64,000 bases of DNA, taken from assembly GCA_022825265.1 (NCBI GenBank), contig JAJDXE010000013.1:278904-342903 (forward strand), read 5' to 3'. This DNA is from Dehalococcoidia bacterium (GTDB lineage: Bacteria > Chloroflexota > Dehalococcoidia > Bin125). Made by a program: the position numbers and the translations under genes. The notes beneath the pieces are model-generated. The model was not told where the DNA came from and searched no databases. It was given only the letters and a program-made list of their open reading frames with translations. Position 1 is the stretch's first letter. Each line of letters begins with the position of its first letter. Positions 27,188 to 35,617 of this stretch are shown one piece after another.

Positions 27188-27285
27188 TGGCGGGGGAGCC
27201 CCCCTCTGCCTTTGGCATCTCCCCCCAGAGGGGGGAGAAAAGGGTGGGAAGCGGCATCTCCCCCAGAGGGTGGAGAGTGGGACAA
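27188..27285. repeat. Palindromic repeat between twin hydrolases
   Basis: Includes TCTCCCCCC-AGA-GGGGGGAGA (27218-27238) and a second, imperfect copy ending near 27285. It is a dispersed GC-rich palindromic element. It may also act as a hairpin between the two minus-strand genes. Confidence 0.6.
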
Positions 27286-27306
27286 TTCCCCGAGAGGCGC
27301 GAGAAG

Positions 27307-28467
27307 CTAGAGCGAGGCGTAGACGGCGTCGATGAGGCCGTTGACTCGGGGGTCTCCGCTGAGGTTGTTCTGCATCTGGTTCATCGTGTAGCCGAAGCCG
27401 ACTCCGCCGTCGAGGTCGGCGAAGCCGAGGGAGCCGCCGGCTCCGGGATGGCCGAAGGCTCGAGGGTTGGGGCCGAGCGGCATGAACTCTCCGGTGAGCA
27501 TGAAGCCGAGACCGAAGCGGGTCGGGATCATCAGGCAGGTGTCGGGTCCGTTGGACTGCTCGGTGATGGCGTTGTCGATGGTGTCTTGATTGAGGATGTG
27601 GATGCCGTCGATTTTGCCGCCGTTGGCCGCGCCGCCGTAGAGGCGTGCCAGCGAGCGTGCGGTGGCGTGTCCGTTGGCGGCGGGGATTTCGGCTCCGCGC
27701 CAGCCTCGGCTGCCGGTGATGTTGTCTTCGTCGGGTCCGGCGATGGGTGGGTTTGAGAATGCTGCGGCGCCGACGCTATCCTCGCCCATCATTTCGATGA
27801 GATTGGGCGCGTCGGGATCAACGGGCGCGTTGATCAGGGTTGAGATACGGCCGTCGAACTCGGGTCCGGTGCCGATGTGCGCGTCCAGTCCGAGGGGCGC
27901 GGCGAACTCATCCCACCAGTAGCGGCCGATGGAGCGTCCGTCGATGCGGCGGACGACCTCACCGACGAGCCAGCCGTAGGTCAGGGCGTGATAGCCGTGC
28001 TGTTCGCCCGGCGTCCACCAAGGCTCCTGCTCGGCGAGGGCCTCACACATGGTGTCCCAGTTGAAGAGGTCTTCCATGACCAGCGGCCGGCGGACGGCGG
28101 CCATGCCGGCGCGGTGGGACATCAGCCAGCGGACGGGCATGTCGCCTTTGCCCGCCTGGGCGAATTCGGGCCAGTACTCGGCGACGGGGGCGTCGAAGTC
28201 GAGCCGGCCTTCCTCGGCGAGGCGGTGGGCGCAGAAGGCGGCGAGGCCCTTGGTCGTGGAGAAGACGTTGACGAGCGTGTTGCGGTCCCACTCGCGCTCA
28301 TGGTCGGTGTCGTACCAGCCGCCCCAGAGGTCGACGACGGGCTCGCCGTTGAGGTAAACGGCGACGGCTGCGCCGACCTCGCCGTGCTCGGCGAAGTTGG
28401 TGGCGAAGGCCTCGCGGACGCCTTCGAATTGTGGTTCGGTCCATCCGCCGATTGGGGCGTCGGTCAT
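27307..28467 (-). CDS. Serine hydrolase, beta-lactamase/class C esterase family (paralog)
   Basis: 386 residues, exactly the length of its downstream neighbour and aligned along its whole length. The nucleophile motif is S70-T-T-K73 in VNVFSTTKGL, with the same YHALTYGW motif. The start at 28467 (MTDAPIGGW) has AAGGA upstream; the frame is open another 48 codons, but that part has no family match. It is a recent or conserved tandem duplication. No signal peptide is visible. Likely an ester or amide hydrolase of unknown substrate. Confidence 0.9.
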   Translation of the reverse strand: MTDAPIGGWTEPQFEGVREAFATNFAEHGEVGAAVAVYLNGEPVVDLWGGWYDTDHEREWDRNTLVNVFSTTKGLAAFCAHRLAEEGRLDFDAPVAEYWPEFAQAGKGDMPVRWLMSHRAGMAAVRRPLVMEDLFNWDTMCEALAEQEPWWTPGEQHGYHALTYGWLVGEVVRRIDGRSIGRYWWDEFAAPLGLDAHIGTGPEFDGRISTLINAPVDPDAPNLIEMMGEDSVGAAAFSNPPIAGPDEDNITGSRGWRGAEIPAANGHATARSLARLYGGAANGGKIDGIHILNQDTIDNAITEQSNGPDTCLMIPTRFGLGFMLTGEFMPLGPNPRAFGHPGAGGSLGFADLDGGVGFGYTMNQMQNNLSGDPRVNGLIDAVYASL

Positions 28468-28635
28468 TGGTGAGTCCTTGCACTGATTGGTTCTCAGGGT
28501 TTCCGCTGGCAACGCTAGCAGGTCAAGCAATGGTCGGGGACCCTGCATATTGGTTGCGATCACGGTTGCGTCTACCTGGTTCGAGAACCCACTAAGATCA
28601 AGCACAGGCACAGAGTCAACCCTGCGATCATCGCC

Positions 28636-28845
28636 ATGCCAAACGTCTCAGAGATTCAACATGCCATCCTGGAACTGTCGGGGGATGACTATGCGCAGTT
28701 GCGGGAGTGGCTCAGCGAGCTGGATTGGGAGCGCTGGGATTCGCGAATCGAAGACGACTCCGGCGCGGGCCAACTGGAGTTCCTGATCAACGAAGCTGCT
28801 GAGTCAGCAGGATCGGATACGCTCAGCTCGCTCGAAGAACTCTAG
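28636..28845 (+). CDS. Antitoxin-like small protein
   Basis: A 69-residue acidic protein. Its pattern (LSGDDYAQLREWL, DWERWDSRIEDD, GQLEFLINEA) resembles the short antitoxins encoded with RelE/ParE-type toxins. Its stop codon abuts the GTG start of the next gene with no gap, typical of coupled toxin-antitoxin pairs. It is expected to neutralise the toxin and repress the operon. A TANNNT box (TAAGAT) lies at 28593-28598. Confidence 0.75.
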   Translation: MPNVSEIQHAILELSGDDYAQLREWLSELDWERWDSRIEDDSGAGQLEFLINEAAESAGSDTLSSLEEL

Positions 28846-29100
28846 GTGCATCGGGCAACGCCCCGCTTCTGGTCAGCCTTTGGGGAACTGCCGGAGTCAG
28901 CGCAGCGAATCGCACGTAGGAATTTCCGCTTGCTCGTGGAGAATCCCGCCCATCCCTCGCTCAGATTCAAGCGCGTCGGCGATTTCTGGTCGGCGCGCGT
29001 AGGCCGTGGATATCGTGCACTGGCTGTCAAGGACGAAGCGGACTTCGTCTGGGTGTGGATCGGGGCGCACGACGATTACGATCGCTTACTCGATCGCTGA
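28846..29100 (+). CDS. RelE/ParE-family toxin-like protein
   Basis: An 84-residue basic protein with the RelE/ParE fold pattern: an N-terminal helix (FWSAFGELPESAQRIARR), then beta strands FKRVGDFWSARVGRGYRALAV and a C-terminal WVWIGAHDDYDRLL. It probably inhibits translation by mRNA cleavage or targets gyrase; the subfamily is not certain. It starts at GTG 28846 directly after the antitoxin stop. Confidence 0.78.
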   Translation: MHRATPRFWSAFGELPESAQRIARRNFRLLVENPAHPSLRFKRVGDFWSARVGRGYRALAVKDEADFVWVWIGAHDDYDRLLDR

Positions 29101-29183
29101 GTGTGATTTCAGGTCGGCGTGGCCGTTGCACCCGTTCTCGTCGCATCCCCGTTTCCACCTCAACGTCAATCCTGAGCAACCTC

Positions 29184-29189
29184 TAGCCT
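29184..29189 (+). promoter_or_regulatory. Putative -10 box of cyclase-family gene
   Basis: TAGCCT, the same hexamer as before SBP2, lies 47 nt before the ATG at 29237. GAGAGGA serves as ribosome binding site. Confidence 0.35.
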
Positions 29190-29236
29190 GTCGGCGTCAA
29201 TCTGACCTGACTCGATGACCTGGAGAGGAACCCTTG

Positions 29237-30187
29237 ATGCCGAGTATTCCGACTGAAGCTGAAGTGATTGCGATGATGGACTCGCTTTCGAACTGGGGTC
29301 GCTGGGGCGATGATGACCAGCTGGGGACGCTGAACTACGTCACGCCTGAGGTCCGCAAGGCGGCTGCGGCGCTGGTGAGCGAGGGCGTGTCGGTGTCCTG
29401 CGCCTGGGATATCGAGAACACTCATCAGCCCGACCATGCGATGGGGACGCCTCAGCGTTTCATGGTTGCGACCGGGGAGTCGGCGGCGGCGATCGCCGAG
29501 TCGGGCGTCTCGCGGATGGGCGGCGCGTTGGAGTTCTTTGGTCTCGTGTATCACGGGTATGCGATCACGCATCTCGACGGGCTGTGCCACATCTTCTGGG
29601 ACGGCAAGATGTACAACGGTCAGCCGGCGCACCTGGTGAACTCGGCCGGCGGGGCGACGCATCTACCGATCACCGAGCTTCGCGACGGGATCGTAACGCG
29701 CGGGGTGCTGCTCGATGTGGCCGCGGCAAAGGGTGTGGACTGGATGGAGCCGGGCGAGGGTGTGTTCCCCGAGGATCTTGAGGCGGCGGAGGAACGGCAG
29801 GGCGTCAAGGTCCGTGAGGGCGATGCTGTGCTGCTACGGACCGGCTACGGCAAGCGCAAGCGCGAGGTCGGGCGCGAGGCTTTGTTGGAGACCGGATTCC
29901 CCGGCTATCACGTCGCCTGTCTACCATGGCTGCACGAGCGCGGCGCTGCGGTGATCGGCGCCGACACGGCGACGGATGTCAATCCGTCGGGCTACGAGAC
30001 GCTGGGCATTCCGATCCATGCGGTTGGGATCGTGCACATGGGTCTCTGGCTGATGGACAACATGCAGCTCGAGGATGTCGCTGCGGCCGCCAATCAGTAT
30101 GGACGGCACGAGTTCCAGTTCGTGTTGAGTCCGTTGAGGATCATTGGTGGGACCGGGAGTCCGGCGAATCCGCTGGCGATCTTCTAG
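29237..30187 (+). CDS. Cyclase family protein (kynurenine formamidase-like metal hydrolase)
   Basis: 316 residues, matching the cyclase/kynurenine formamidase superfamily. The metal-binding cluster is visible as H106 and H112-L-D114-G-L-C-H118, with DIENTHQPD upstream. These enzymes are metal-dependent amide or ester hydrolases. The ATG at 29237 is 7 nt from GAGAGGA; a TTG three bases earlier is less likely. It converges with the alcohol dehydrogenase at 30194. The substrate is unknown; the SAR202-type context suggests degradation of a ring or amide compound. Confidence 0.85.
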   Translation: MPSIPTEAEVIAMMDSLSNWGRWGDDDQLGTLNYVTPEVRKAAAALVSEGVSVSCAWDIENTHQPDHAMGTPQRFMVATGESAAAIAESGVSRMGGALEFFGLVYHGYAITHLDGLCHIFWDGKMYNGQPAHLVNSAGGATHLPITELRDGIVTRGVLLDVAAAKGVDWMEPGEGVFPEDLEAAEERQGVKVREGDAVLLRTGYGKRKREVGREALLETGFPGYHVACLPWLHERGAAVIGADTATDVNPSGYETLGIPIHAVGIVHMGLWLMDNMQLEDVAAAANQYGRHEFQFVLSPLRIIGGTGSPANPLAIF

Positions 30188-30193
30188 TCCGGG

Positions 30194-31234
30194 TCACGCG
30201 TTGGGCGTGATGTGCACCTTGATTGACTTCGAGCTCTTGTCGAGGGCGGTTGCGAAGGCGTCGTTGACGTCTTCGAGGGTGTAGCGGTGCGTGATCAGTG
30301 AGCGGGCTTCCTCGGCGCAGCCTGAAAGGACTTCGAGGGCCTGCTGGTAGTCGGGGGCTCGGCCGCCGATGGCTCCGTAGGTGACCGCTCCGACCATCGT
30401 GATTTCCTTGCCGAGCAGGGTGAGCGGGTTGAAGCCGGCGTTGTCGATGGCGAAGACTCCGAGGACGATGACGCGGCCGAGGCGGCGGACGACGTCGACG
30501 GACTGGCGGATGGTGTCGGCGTGTCCGCCGACGCACTCGGCGACGACATCGATGGCGTCGTCGTCGGTCAGTTCCTTGAGGCGTTGCTGCCCGGCTTCGT
30601 CCTCGCCGATGACTTCGGCTGCGCCGAGAGCTTGGGCGGCCTCCTGCTGGTGAGGATGGCGGGCTAGGACGATGACGTTGGCTCCGGCGGCCTGGGCGGC
30701 GAGCTGGGCGGTGAGGCCGATGGTGCCGGCTCCGATGACGAGGACGGTTTCTCCCTGGCCGAGGGTGGCCATGTTGTAGCCGTGGACGCCGCAGGCGAGC
30801 GGCTCGGCGATGGCGGCGACTTCGCCGTCGATGTTGGGGGGCGCCTTAAAGACGGCGACGCCGGGAGCGAAGACATCCTGGGCCATGCCGCCGTCGACCG
30901 CGATCCCGATGAGTCCGCCGGCGACCTGGCACTGGTTGTAGTGGCCAGAGACGCAGTGTCCGCAATTGCCGCAGCGGAGGAGCGGCTCGACGCCGACGAC
31001 ATCGCCTTCCTTGACGTGATCGACGCCCGGTCCGACGGCTGAGACGATTCCGCCGATTTCATGTCCCGGGGTTCGCAGGGCGATGGGGTCGAAGTCACCT
31101 CGGTACCAGTGCAGGTCCGAGCCACAGATTCCCGCGTTGACCACCTGGACGCGGACTTCGCCCTCGCCGGGTGCTCGCTGCGGATCGTCGTGGACGCTGA
31201 GCGTTCTATCCGTGTTCCAGGCGGCGCGTCGCAT
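30194..31234 (-). CDS. Zinc-binding alcohol dehydrogenase
   Basis: A 346-residue MDR enzyme, similar to sorbitol/threonine dehydrogenases. Catalytic zinc ligands are in AGICGSDLHWYRGD and TPGHEIGG, and structural zinc ligands in RCGNCGHCVSGHYNQC. The Rossmann segment is VLVIGAGTIGLTAQL. The start at 31234 (MRRAAWNTD) follows GGAG; the longer frame is not supported. It is transcribed divergently from the esterase lipoprotein, with 88 bp between starts, and likely oxidises a polyol or secondary alcohol with NAD. Confidence 0.88.
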   Translation of the reverse strand: MRRAAWNTDRTLSVHDDPQRAPGEGEVRVQVVNAGICGSDLHWYRGDFDPIALRTPGHEIGGIVSAVGPGVDHVKEGDVVGVEPLLRCGNCGHCVSGHYNQCQVAGGLIGIAVDGGMAQDVFAPGVAVFKAPPNIDGEVAAIAEPLACGVHGYNMATLGQGETVLVIGAGTIGLTAQLAAQAAGANVIVLARHPHQQEAAQALGAAEVIGEDEAGQQRLKELTDDDAIDVVAECVGGHADTIRQSVDVVRRLGRVIVLGVFAIDNAGFNPLTLLGKEITMVGAVTYGAIGGRAPDYQQALEVLSGCAEEARSLITHRYTLEDVNDAFATALDKSSKSIKVHITPNA

Positions 31235-31322
31235 TGGTGGCTCCAATCGGTCGGTGGTGATCGGCGCAAGGCTAACAGTCGGCAGAGTGGTCGGGCGGAC
31301 TCGTGCAGATAGGCTGACTGCC

Positions 31323-33320
31323 ATGCGTCGAGTCGCCTTGTTCCTCGTCGGGCTCTCTGTGGTTCTTGCATTGCTCATGGTGGGCTGTGGTGACGACGAG
31401 TCGTCTGAACCGGAGCCTCAGCAGCAGGCGGAGACGGTTGCTGACGAGGCAGAACAGGATCAAGTACAGGACCAGCCGGAACAGGCCGCTCAGTCTGATG
31501 TAAGCGATGTTGTTGAGGAAGAGGCGGAGCATTACTTGGAGAGTGAGACCGAAGAGGTAGAGGACAAGCCAGAGCAATCACAGCCGTCGCAACAGGCTCA
31601 GCAGTCGGAGGCCGAGGCCCAGGCGGAGTTGGAACGGGAAGAGCAGCAGGAGCAGGTTGTCGAGGAGGAGACCAAGCTGACTCTGGGCGGTGAGAGGCCA
31701 GCCACGTTGTTGCTGCCAGCGGGCGCCGATCGGTCGGAGGCTCGAATGCTGATCATGTTGTTGCATGGCTATGGCAGTTACGCGCAGCAGGCCGACGAAT
31801 ACTTCCAGTTCTCTCGCTGGGTTGACAAAGGCGGATTCGGATTGCTGCTGCCGAACGGCACTCGCGACCGGAATGCGGCTCAGTTCTGGAACGGGACGGA
31901 GGAGTGCTGCGACATCTTCGGCGCGGGGATCGATGATGTCGGGTATCTCAAGTCGTTGATCGAAGAGGCTCGCGGACATGCCGCGTTTGATCAGGTCTTC
32001 GCCGTTGGACATTCCAACGGCGGGTTCATGGCGTATCGGCTGGCGTGCGAGGAGGTGCCCGGTCTGGCCGGGATCGTCAGTCTCGCGGGCGGCGCGTTCG
32101 CTGATCCTGAGGATTGCCGTGCGCCCGTTCCGCTGTCGGTGCTACAGATTCATGGAACCGAGGACAACATTGTGCTCTACGAGACCGGGCGACTGCCGAC
32201 GCATCCAGATCCGGATCGTCAGCCTGTGCCTGGGGCTTGGGCCTCGGTGTCTCGATGGGCCGAGCGGGCGGGTTGTGATCTCGATGCTGTTGAAGCGATC
32301 GAGCCAATCGATACCGACACCGCGGTCGAGGGTGACGAAACGACGATCAAGCGCTACGAGCGGAGCTGCGTCGATGCCACGGTGATGGAGCTCTGGACGA
32401 TTGAGGGCGGGGGTCATATCCCGCTGGTGTGGGACACGGACTTCACTCCGGGCATCCTCAAGTGGGTGAACGAGCGATACAAGCAGCGCGGTCCATCTGT
32501 CGGTGCGGCTGCGCCCGTGGTCGGGGAACGGGTGATCGGTGGGGAGCGGAGTGCTCGACTGCTGTATCCCGTCGATGCTACGGAGCGCGGGGTTCCGCTG
32601 GTGCTGTCTCTGCATGGCTACTCGGGTGATGCCGACGCGCACGATTGGTACTTCGGCCTGTCAGATCGAGTGCTTGAGTACGGATTCGCTCTGATCACGC
32701 CTCAAGGGACGAGCGACGAACAGGGCAATCCGTTCTGGAATGCGACCGACGGATGCTGCAACTTCTATGGCAACGAGGTAGACGACTATGCCTGGCTGAG
32801 CGGGCTTGTCGCTGAGGCGCAAGCGGCGATTGAGGTTTCGGGCGTCTTCGTGGTTGGGTTCTCGAACGGCGGGTTCATGGCGTATCGGCTGGCCTGCGAC
32901 GGATTGGAGGGCTTGGTCGGGATTGTCAGCCTGGCCGGCTCATCGTTCGGGGAGCCTGAGCGTTGCGACGGCGCTGCGCCGGTCTCGGTGCTGCAGATCC
33001 ATGGGACTGATGATCTGGACATCCCGTATGCGGGGACGCTCGAATACGAAGGGGGTTATCCGGGGGCCGTGACGCTGATTGAGCGATGGGTTGAGCGCGC
33101 TGGTTGTGATGTCGACGCAGGTGTTGAGCAACCGAGTCTCGACCTGGAAGCGACCATTGACGGGGCTGAGACGTCAGTGCAGCGGTATCGCGAGGGCTGT
33201 GTCGATGGGATCACGATTGAGCTCTGGACGATTGCGGGCGGCGATCACTTCCCGCACTTCACCGATGAATGGCCCGACCATCTGTTGACCTGGTTGCTGC
33301 ACGAGTCTCGGACGAACTAG
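31323..33320 (+). CDS. Lipoprotein with two tandem PHB-depolymerase/feruloyl-esterase-like domains
   Basis: 665 residues. A signal peptide ends in a lipobox (LMVGC, Cys22), followed by a Gln/Glu-rich tether (23-118). Domain 1 (about 120-390) has nucleophile S231 in GHSNGGFMAYRL, an HG oxyanion segment (LLHGYGSYA), HGTED and a late GGGHIPLVW. Domain 2 (about 400-665) repeats this with S514 in GFSNGGFMAYRL, LSLHGYSGD, HGTDD and GGDHFPHF. Both triads look intact. It should be an outward-facing esterase acting on polymers or conjugated esters. TAGGCT lies 7 nt before the ATG, suggesting a leaderless mRNA. Other family members usually have one domain. Confidence 0.88.
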   Translation: MRRVALFLVGLSVVLALLMVGCGDDESSEPEPQQQAETVADEAEQDQVQDQPEQAAQSDVSDVVEEEAEHYLESETEEVEDKPEQSQPSQQAQQSEAEAQAELEREEQQEQVVEEETKLTLGGERPATLLLPAGADRSEARMLIMLLHGYGSYAQQADEYFQFSRWVDKGGFGLLLPNGTRDRNAAQFWNGTEECCDIFGAGIDDVGYLKSLIEEARGHAAFDQVFAVGHSNGGFMAYRLACEEVPGLAGIVSLAGGAFADPEDCRAPVPLSVLQIHGTEDNIVLYETGRLPTHPDPDRQPVPGAWASVSRWAERAGCDLDAVEAIEPIDTDTAVEGDETTIKRYERSCVDATVMELWTIEGGGHIPLVWDTDFTPGILKWVNERYKQRGPSVGAAAPVVGERVIGGERSARLLYPVDATERGVPLVLSLHGYSGDADAHDWYFGLSDRVLEYGFALITPQGTSDEQGNPFWNATDGCCNFYGNEVDDYAWLSGLVAEAQAAIEVSGVFVVGFSNGGFMAYRLACDGLEGLVGIVSLAGSSFGEPERCDGAAPVSVLQIHGTDDLDIPYAGTLEYEGGYPGAVTLIERWVERAGCDVDAGVEQPSLDLEATIDGAETSVQRYREGCVDGITIELWTIAGGDHFPHFTDEWPDHLLTWLLHESRTN

Positions 33321-33326
33321 CGGCTG

Positions 33327-33914
33327 ATGCTACGCAGGCTGGGCATCGTCGGTCTGGGGATTCCGCTCGTCGCGATCATTGCGGCGCTGGTCTATCTCTT
33401 TCTGTTCGGCACCTCCGAGCCCACCTTCGACGCCGCCACGCGCGAGCTGGCGAACGATCACACCGTGCTGCGGATTCGCGACGAGCCGGCGGCGGCGCTG
33501 ATCGTCCCCAACGAGCCGGTGGCGACGGTCGTGCTCGTCTTCATCCTCCCGGACGACGACCGGCACGTGTGGTCCGCGGCTCGGGCGCTGGGCTTGCTGG
33601 ACTACGTCGACAGCCACGGACTCGCCGTGACCCCGGTGACCGGCGCGATCGGGCGCGATCATCTGTCGGAGCTGGCCAAGCTCGCTGCCGAGTTCGTCAC
33701 GCCGAGCCGCACCTATGTAGTCGCGTACCGTGGCGCGCCGCTCACATCCATCTGCGAAGCCGAGGGATTGGAGGACGGCTGGTCGGGAGTCGTCGTCGTG
33801 AACACTGCGCGGTCTGATCCACTGGAGCAATGCGCTGGGCTGCCCATCTTTGCGATCGAGGATCAAGACGACTCAGCCGCCCGTATCGTGCAGTGGATGC
33901 TGGAGCGCGAATGA
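33327..33914 (+). CDS. Hypothetical single-pass membrane protein
   Basis: 195 residues. One hydrophobic helix at about 6-28 is followed by a soluble region with alternating beta/alpha pattern (VATVVLVFILPDDDRHVW, then GLAVTPVTG, TYVVAYRG, VVVVNTA, LPIFAIEDQDD). The order and the terminal segment resemble a reduced alpha/beta-hydrolase fold without a recognisable nucleophile. It starts 6 bp after the esterase stop and overlaps the next gene by ATGA, so the three are probably co-transcribed. Function unknown. Confidence 0.75.
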   Translation: MLRRLGIVGLGIPLVAIIAALVYLFLFGTSEPTFDAATRELANDHTVLRIRDEPAAALIVPNEPVATVVLVFILPDDDRHVWSAARALGLLDYVDSHGLAVTPVTGAIGRDHLSELAKLAAEFVTPSRTYVVAYRGAPLTSICEAEGLEDGWSGVVVVNTARSDPLEQCAGLPIFAIEDQDDSAARIVQWMLERE

Positions 33915-34375
33915 CGATGTCCGATGCTCTGCGGGAACTGTCGGTTGACCATCGTGACGACGTGGCGATTGCCGTGTCGGATCGTCTGAATCTGGATGAG
34001 GCGAGGAAGCTGGCGGAACTGATCACGGCTCGGCTGAGTGAATCGGCGATTCCGCGCAGTCAACGAGTGTGGATCGTCGGGACGCGAGGCGACGACACGG
34101 CGGCGGCGTCGACCGTCGCGGCGATCTCGGAACTGATCGATGGAGCGCGCCTGATCATCCACGATGCTCGGGAGCCGGATGATCTGACATTCCAGCGCCG
34201 TATCCCTGGCCAACGCCGCGGCGGCATCTATCTGAATCATGCCTGGCAGTCGGCGAGCGTGCGCATCGCCTGCGGCGAGCCGCGACGGGTGTTGTTTGGT
34301 CTGTGCGCGTGGTTCAATCCTCCGGCTCAACTGGAGTCGGAGGACTTGAACGCGGATCTGGTCCTCCGGGGCTAG
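33911..34375 (+). CDS. Small protein resembling LarA (lactate racemase) N-terminal region
   Basis: 154 residues. IIHDAREPDDL, then a GQRRGGIYLNHAWQSASVRI segment and a following IACGEP, resemble the LarA/DUF2088 pattern in which a conserved His-Asp segment precedes a strand and an 'aDxrIxxG' motif. LarA itself is over 400 residues, so this is at most one domain, lacking the C-terminal half and probably the nickel-pincer Lys/His set. The ATG overlaps the upstream stop (ATGA). Its end overlaps the convergent acyl-CoA dehydrogenase by 4 bp. Function uncertain. Confidence 0.55.
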   Translation: MTMSDALRELSVDHRDDVAIAVSDRLNLDEARKLAELITARLSESAIPRSQRVWIVGTRGDDTAAASTVAAISELIDGARLIIHDAREPDDLTFQRRIPGQRRGGIYLNHAWQSASVRIACGEPRRVLFGLCAWFNPPAQLESEDLNADLVLRG

Positions 34376-35556
34376 CCGCGAGGCAGGCCGAGGCCTCGGG
34401 TGGCGATGATGTTGCGCTGAATCTCCGAAGTGCCGCCCTCGATCGTGTTGGCGATCGAGCGAATGAAGGCGTATGAGTGCCGGCCTCGGCGCGGCGCTTC
34501 CTTGCCCTGGAGCTGGCCGTGCAGACCCAGCACCTTGACCGCTGTGCTCTGGATGCGCTGGTTGAGCTCCATCGCGAAGAGCTTGGCCATCGACGCCTCG
34601 TGGTTGGGAATCAGGCCCTGGTTCTGCATCGAGACGATGCGGTAGGAGATCATCCGCGCAGTCTGGGTCTCGATGTAGCGGTCGGTCAGGGCGAGCTGGG
34701 TCTCGCGCTTGTCGACCGAGGAGAGTCCGCTGCCGCGGTTCTCTTTCGCGTAGCGAATGATGTCCTCGACCGACTGCTGCATCCCGACGGCCGAGCCGAT
34801 GCTGGAGCGCTCGAAGTCGAGCGTCGTCACTGCGCCGTACCAGCCGCGGTTGACCTCGCCCAAGACGTTGCGCTGCGGGATGCGGACATCCTCGAAGAAG
34901 ACCTCGTTGAACTCGTGGGTGCCGGCCATGTTGACCAGCGGGCGGGTGGAGACGCCGGGCGAGTGCATGTCGAGCACGAAGTAGGTGATGCCCCGGTGCT
35001 TGGGCGCGTCGGGGTCGGTTCGCGCGAGCAGGATCATCCAGTCGGACTTGTGAGCGCCCGAGGTCCAGATCTTCTGACCGTTGACGACGAAGTCGTCGCC
35101 GTCTTTGACCGCTCGGGTCTGGAGCGATGCCAGGTCGGAGCCGGAGCCAGGCTCGGAGTAGCCCTGGCACCAGATTGCGTCACCGCTGAGGATCGGCGGC
35201 AGGTGCTCCTGCTGCTGATCCTCAGTGCCGATCGTGATGATCGTGGGACCGGCCATGCCGATCGCGATGCCGCCGGGTCGTGGCGCGCGCGCTTCGGCCA
35301 TCTCTTCGTTGAAGATGAACTGCTGCATGACTGAGAGACCGGCGCCGCCGTACTGCTTGGGCCAGGCGGGCGCGATCCAGCCGCGGTCGGCGAGTTCCTT
35401 CTCCCACTCGCGCTGGGTCGGCGGACGGTCGAAGGGCTGTGCGGCTCGTGCTTCTTCGCGCATCTTGTTTCGGCGAGGCTGGAATTCGTTCTCGATGAAC
35501 GACTTCACCTGAGTGCGGAATTCGGCTTCTTCATTGTTGTCGTGGAAGTCAACCAT
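34372..35556 (-). CDS. Acyl-CoA dehydrogenase family protein
   Basis: A 394-residue flavoenzyme with the full acyl-CoA dehydrogenase plan: QGYSEPGSGSDLASLQTRAV, VNGQKIWTSGAHKSDW, then GTSEIQRNIIATRGLGLPRG at the C-terminus. It is a paralog of the protein at 21577, with the same C-terminal motif. GGAG precedes the ATG. It is divergent from the flavin reductase gene (61 bp apart). A role in oxidation of an unusual acyl-CoA is likely; specificity cannot be read. Confidence 0.92.
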   Translation of the reverse strand: MVDFHDNNEEAEFRTQVKSFIENEFQPRRNKMREEARAAQPFDRPPTQREWEKELADRGWIAPAWPKQYGGAGLSVMQQFIFNEEMAEARAPRPGGIAIGMAGPTIITIGTEDQQQEHLPPILSGDAIWCQGYSEPGSGSDLASLQTRAVKDGDDFVVNGQKIWTSGAHKSDWMILLARTDPDAPKHRGITYFVLDMHSPGVSTRPLVNMAGTHEFNEVFFEDVRIPQRNVLGEVNRGWYGAVTTLDFERSSIGSAVGMQQSVEDIIRYAKENRGSGLSSVDKRETQLALTDRYIETQTARMISYRIVSMQNQGLIPNHEASMAKLFAMELNQRIQSTAVKVLGLHGQLQGKEAPRRGRHSYAFIRSIANTIEGGTSEIQRNIIATRGLGLPRG

Positions 35557-35605
35557 CGTGCGTCTCCATCCGGGTCAGTTCACCGCATCGTATCTCAAGT
35601 GCGGG

Positions 35606-35611
35606 TAGACT
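35606..35611 (+). promoter_or_regulatory. Leaderless promoter -10 box
   Basis: TAGACT, then TTTGCC, then the ATG of the flavin reductase gene. There is exactly 6 nt between box and start codon and no Shine-Dalgarno. Confidence 0.55.
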
Positions 35612-35617
35612 TTTGCC

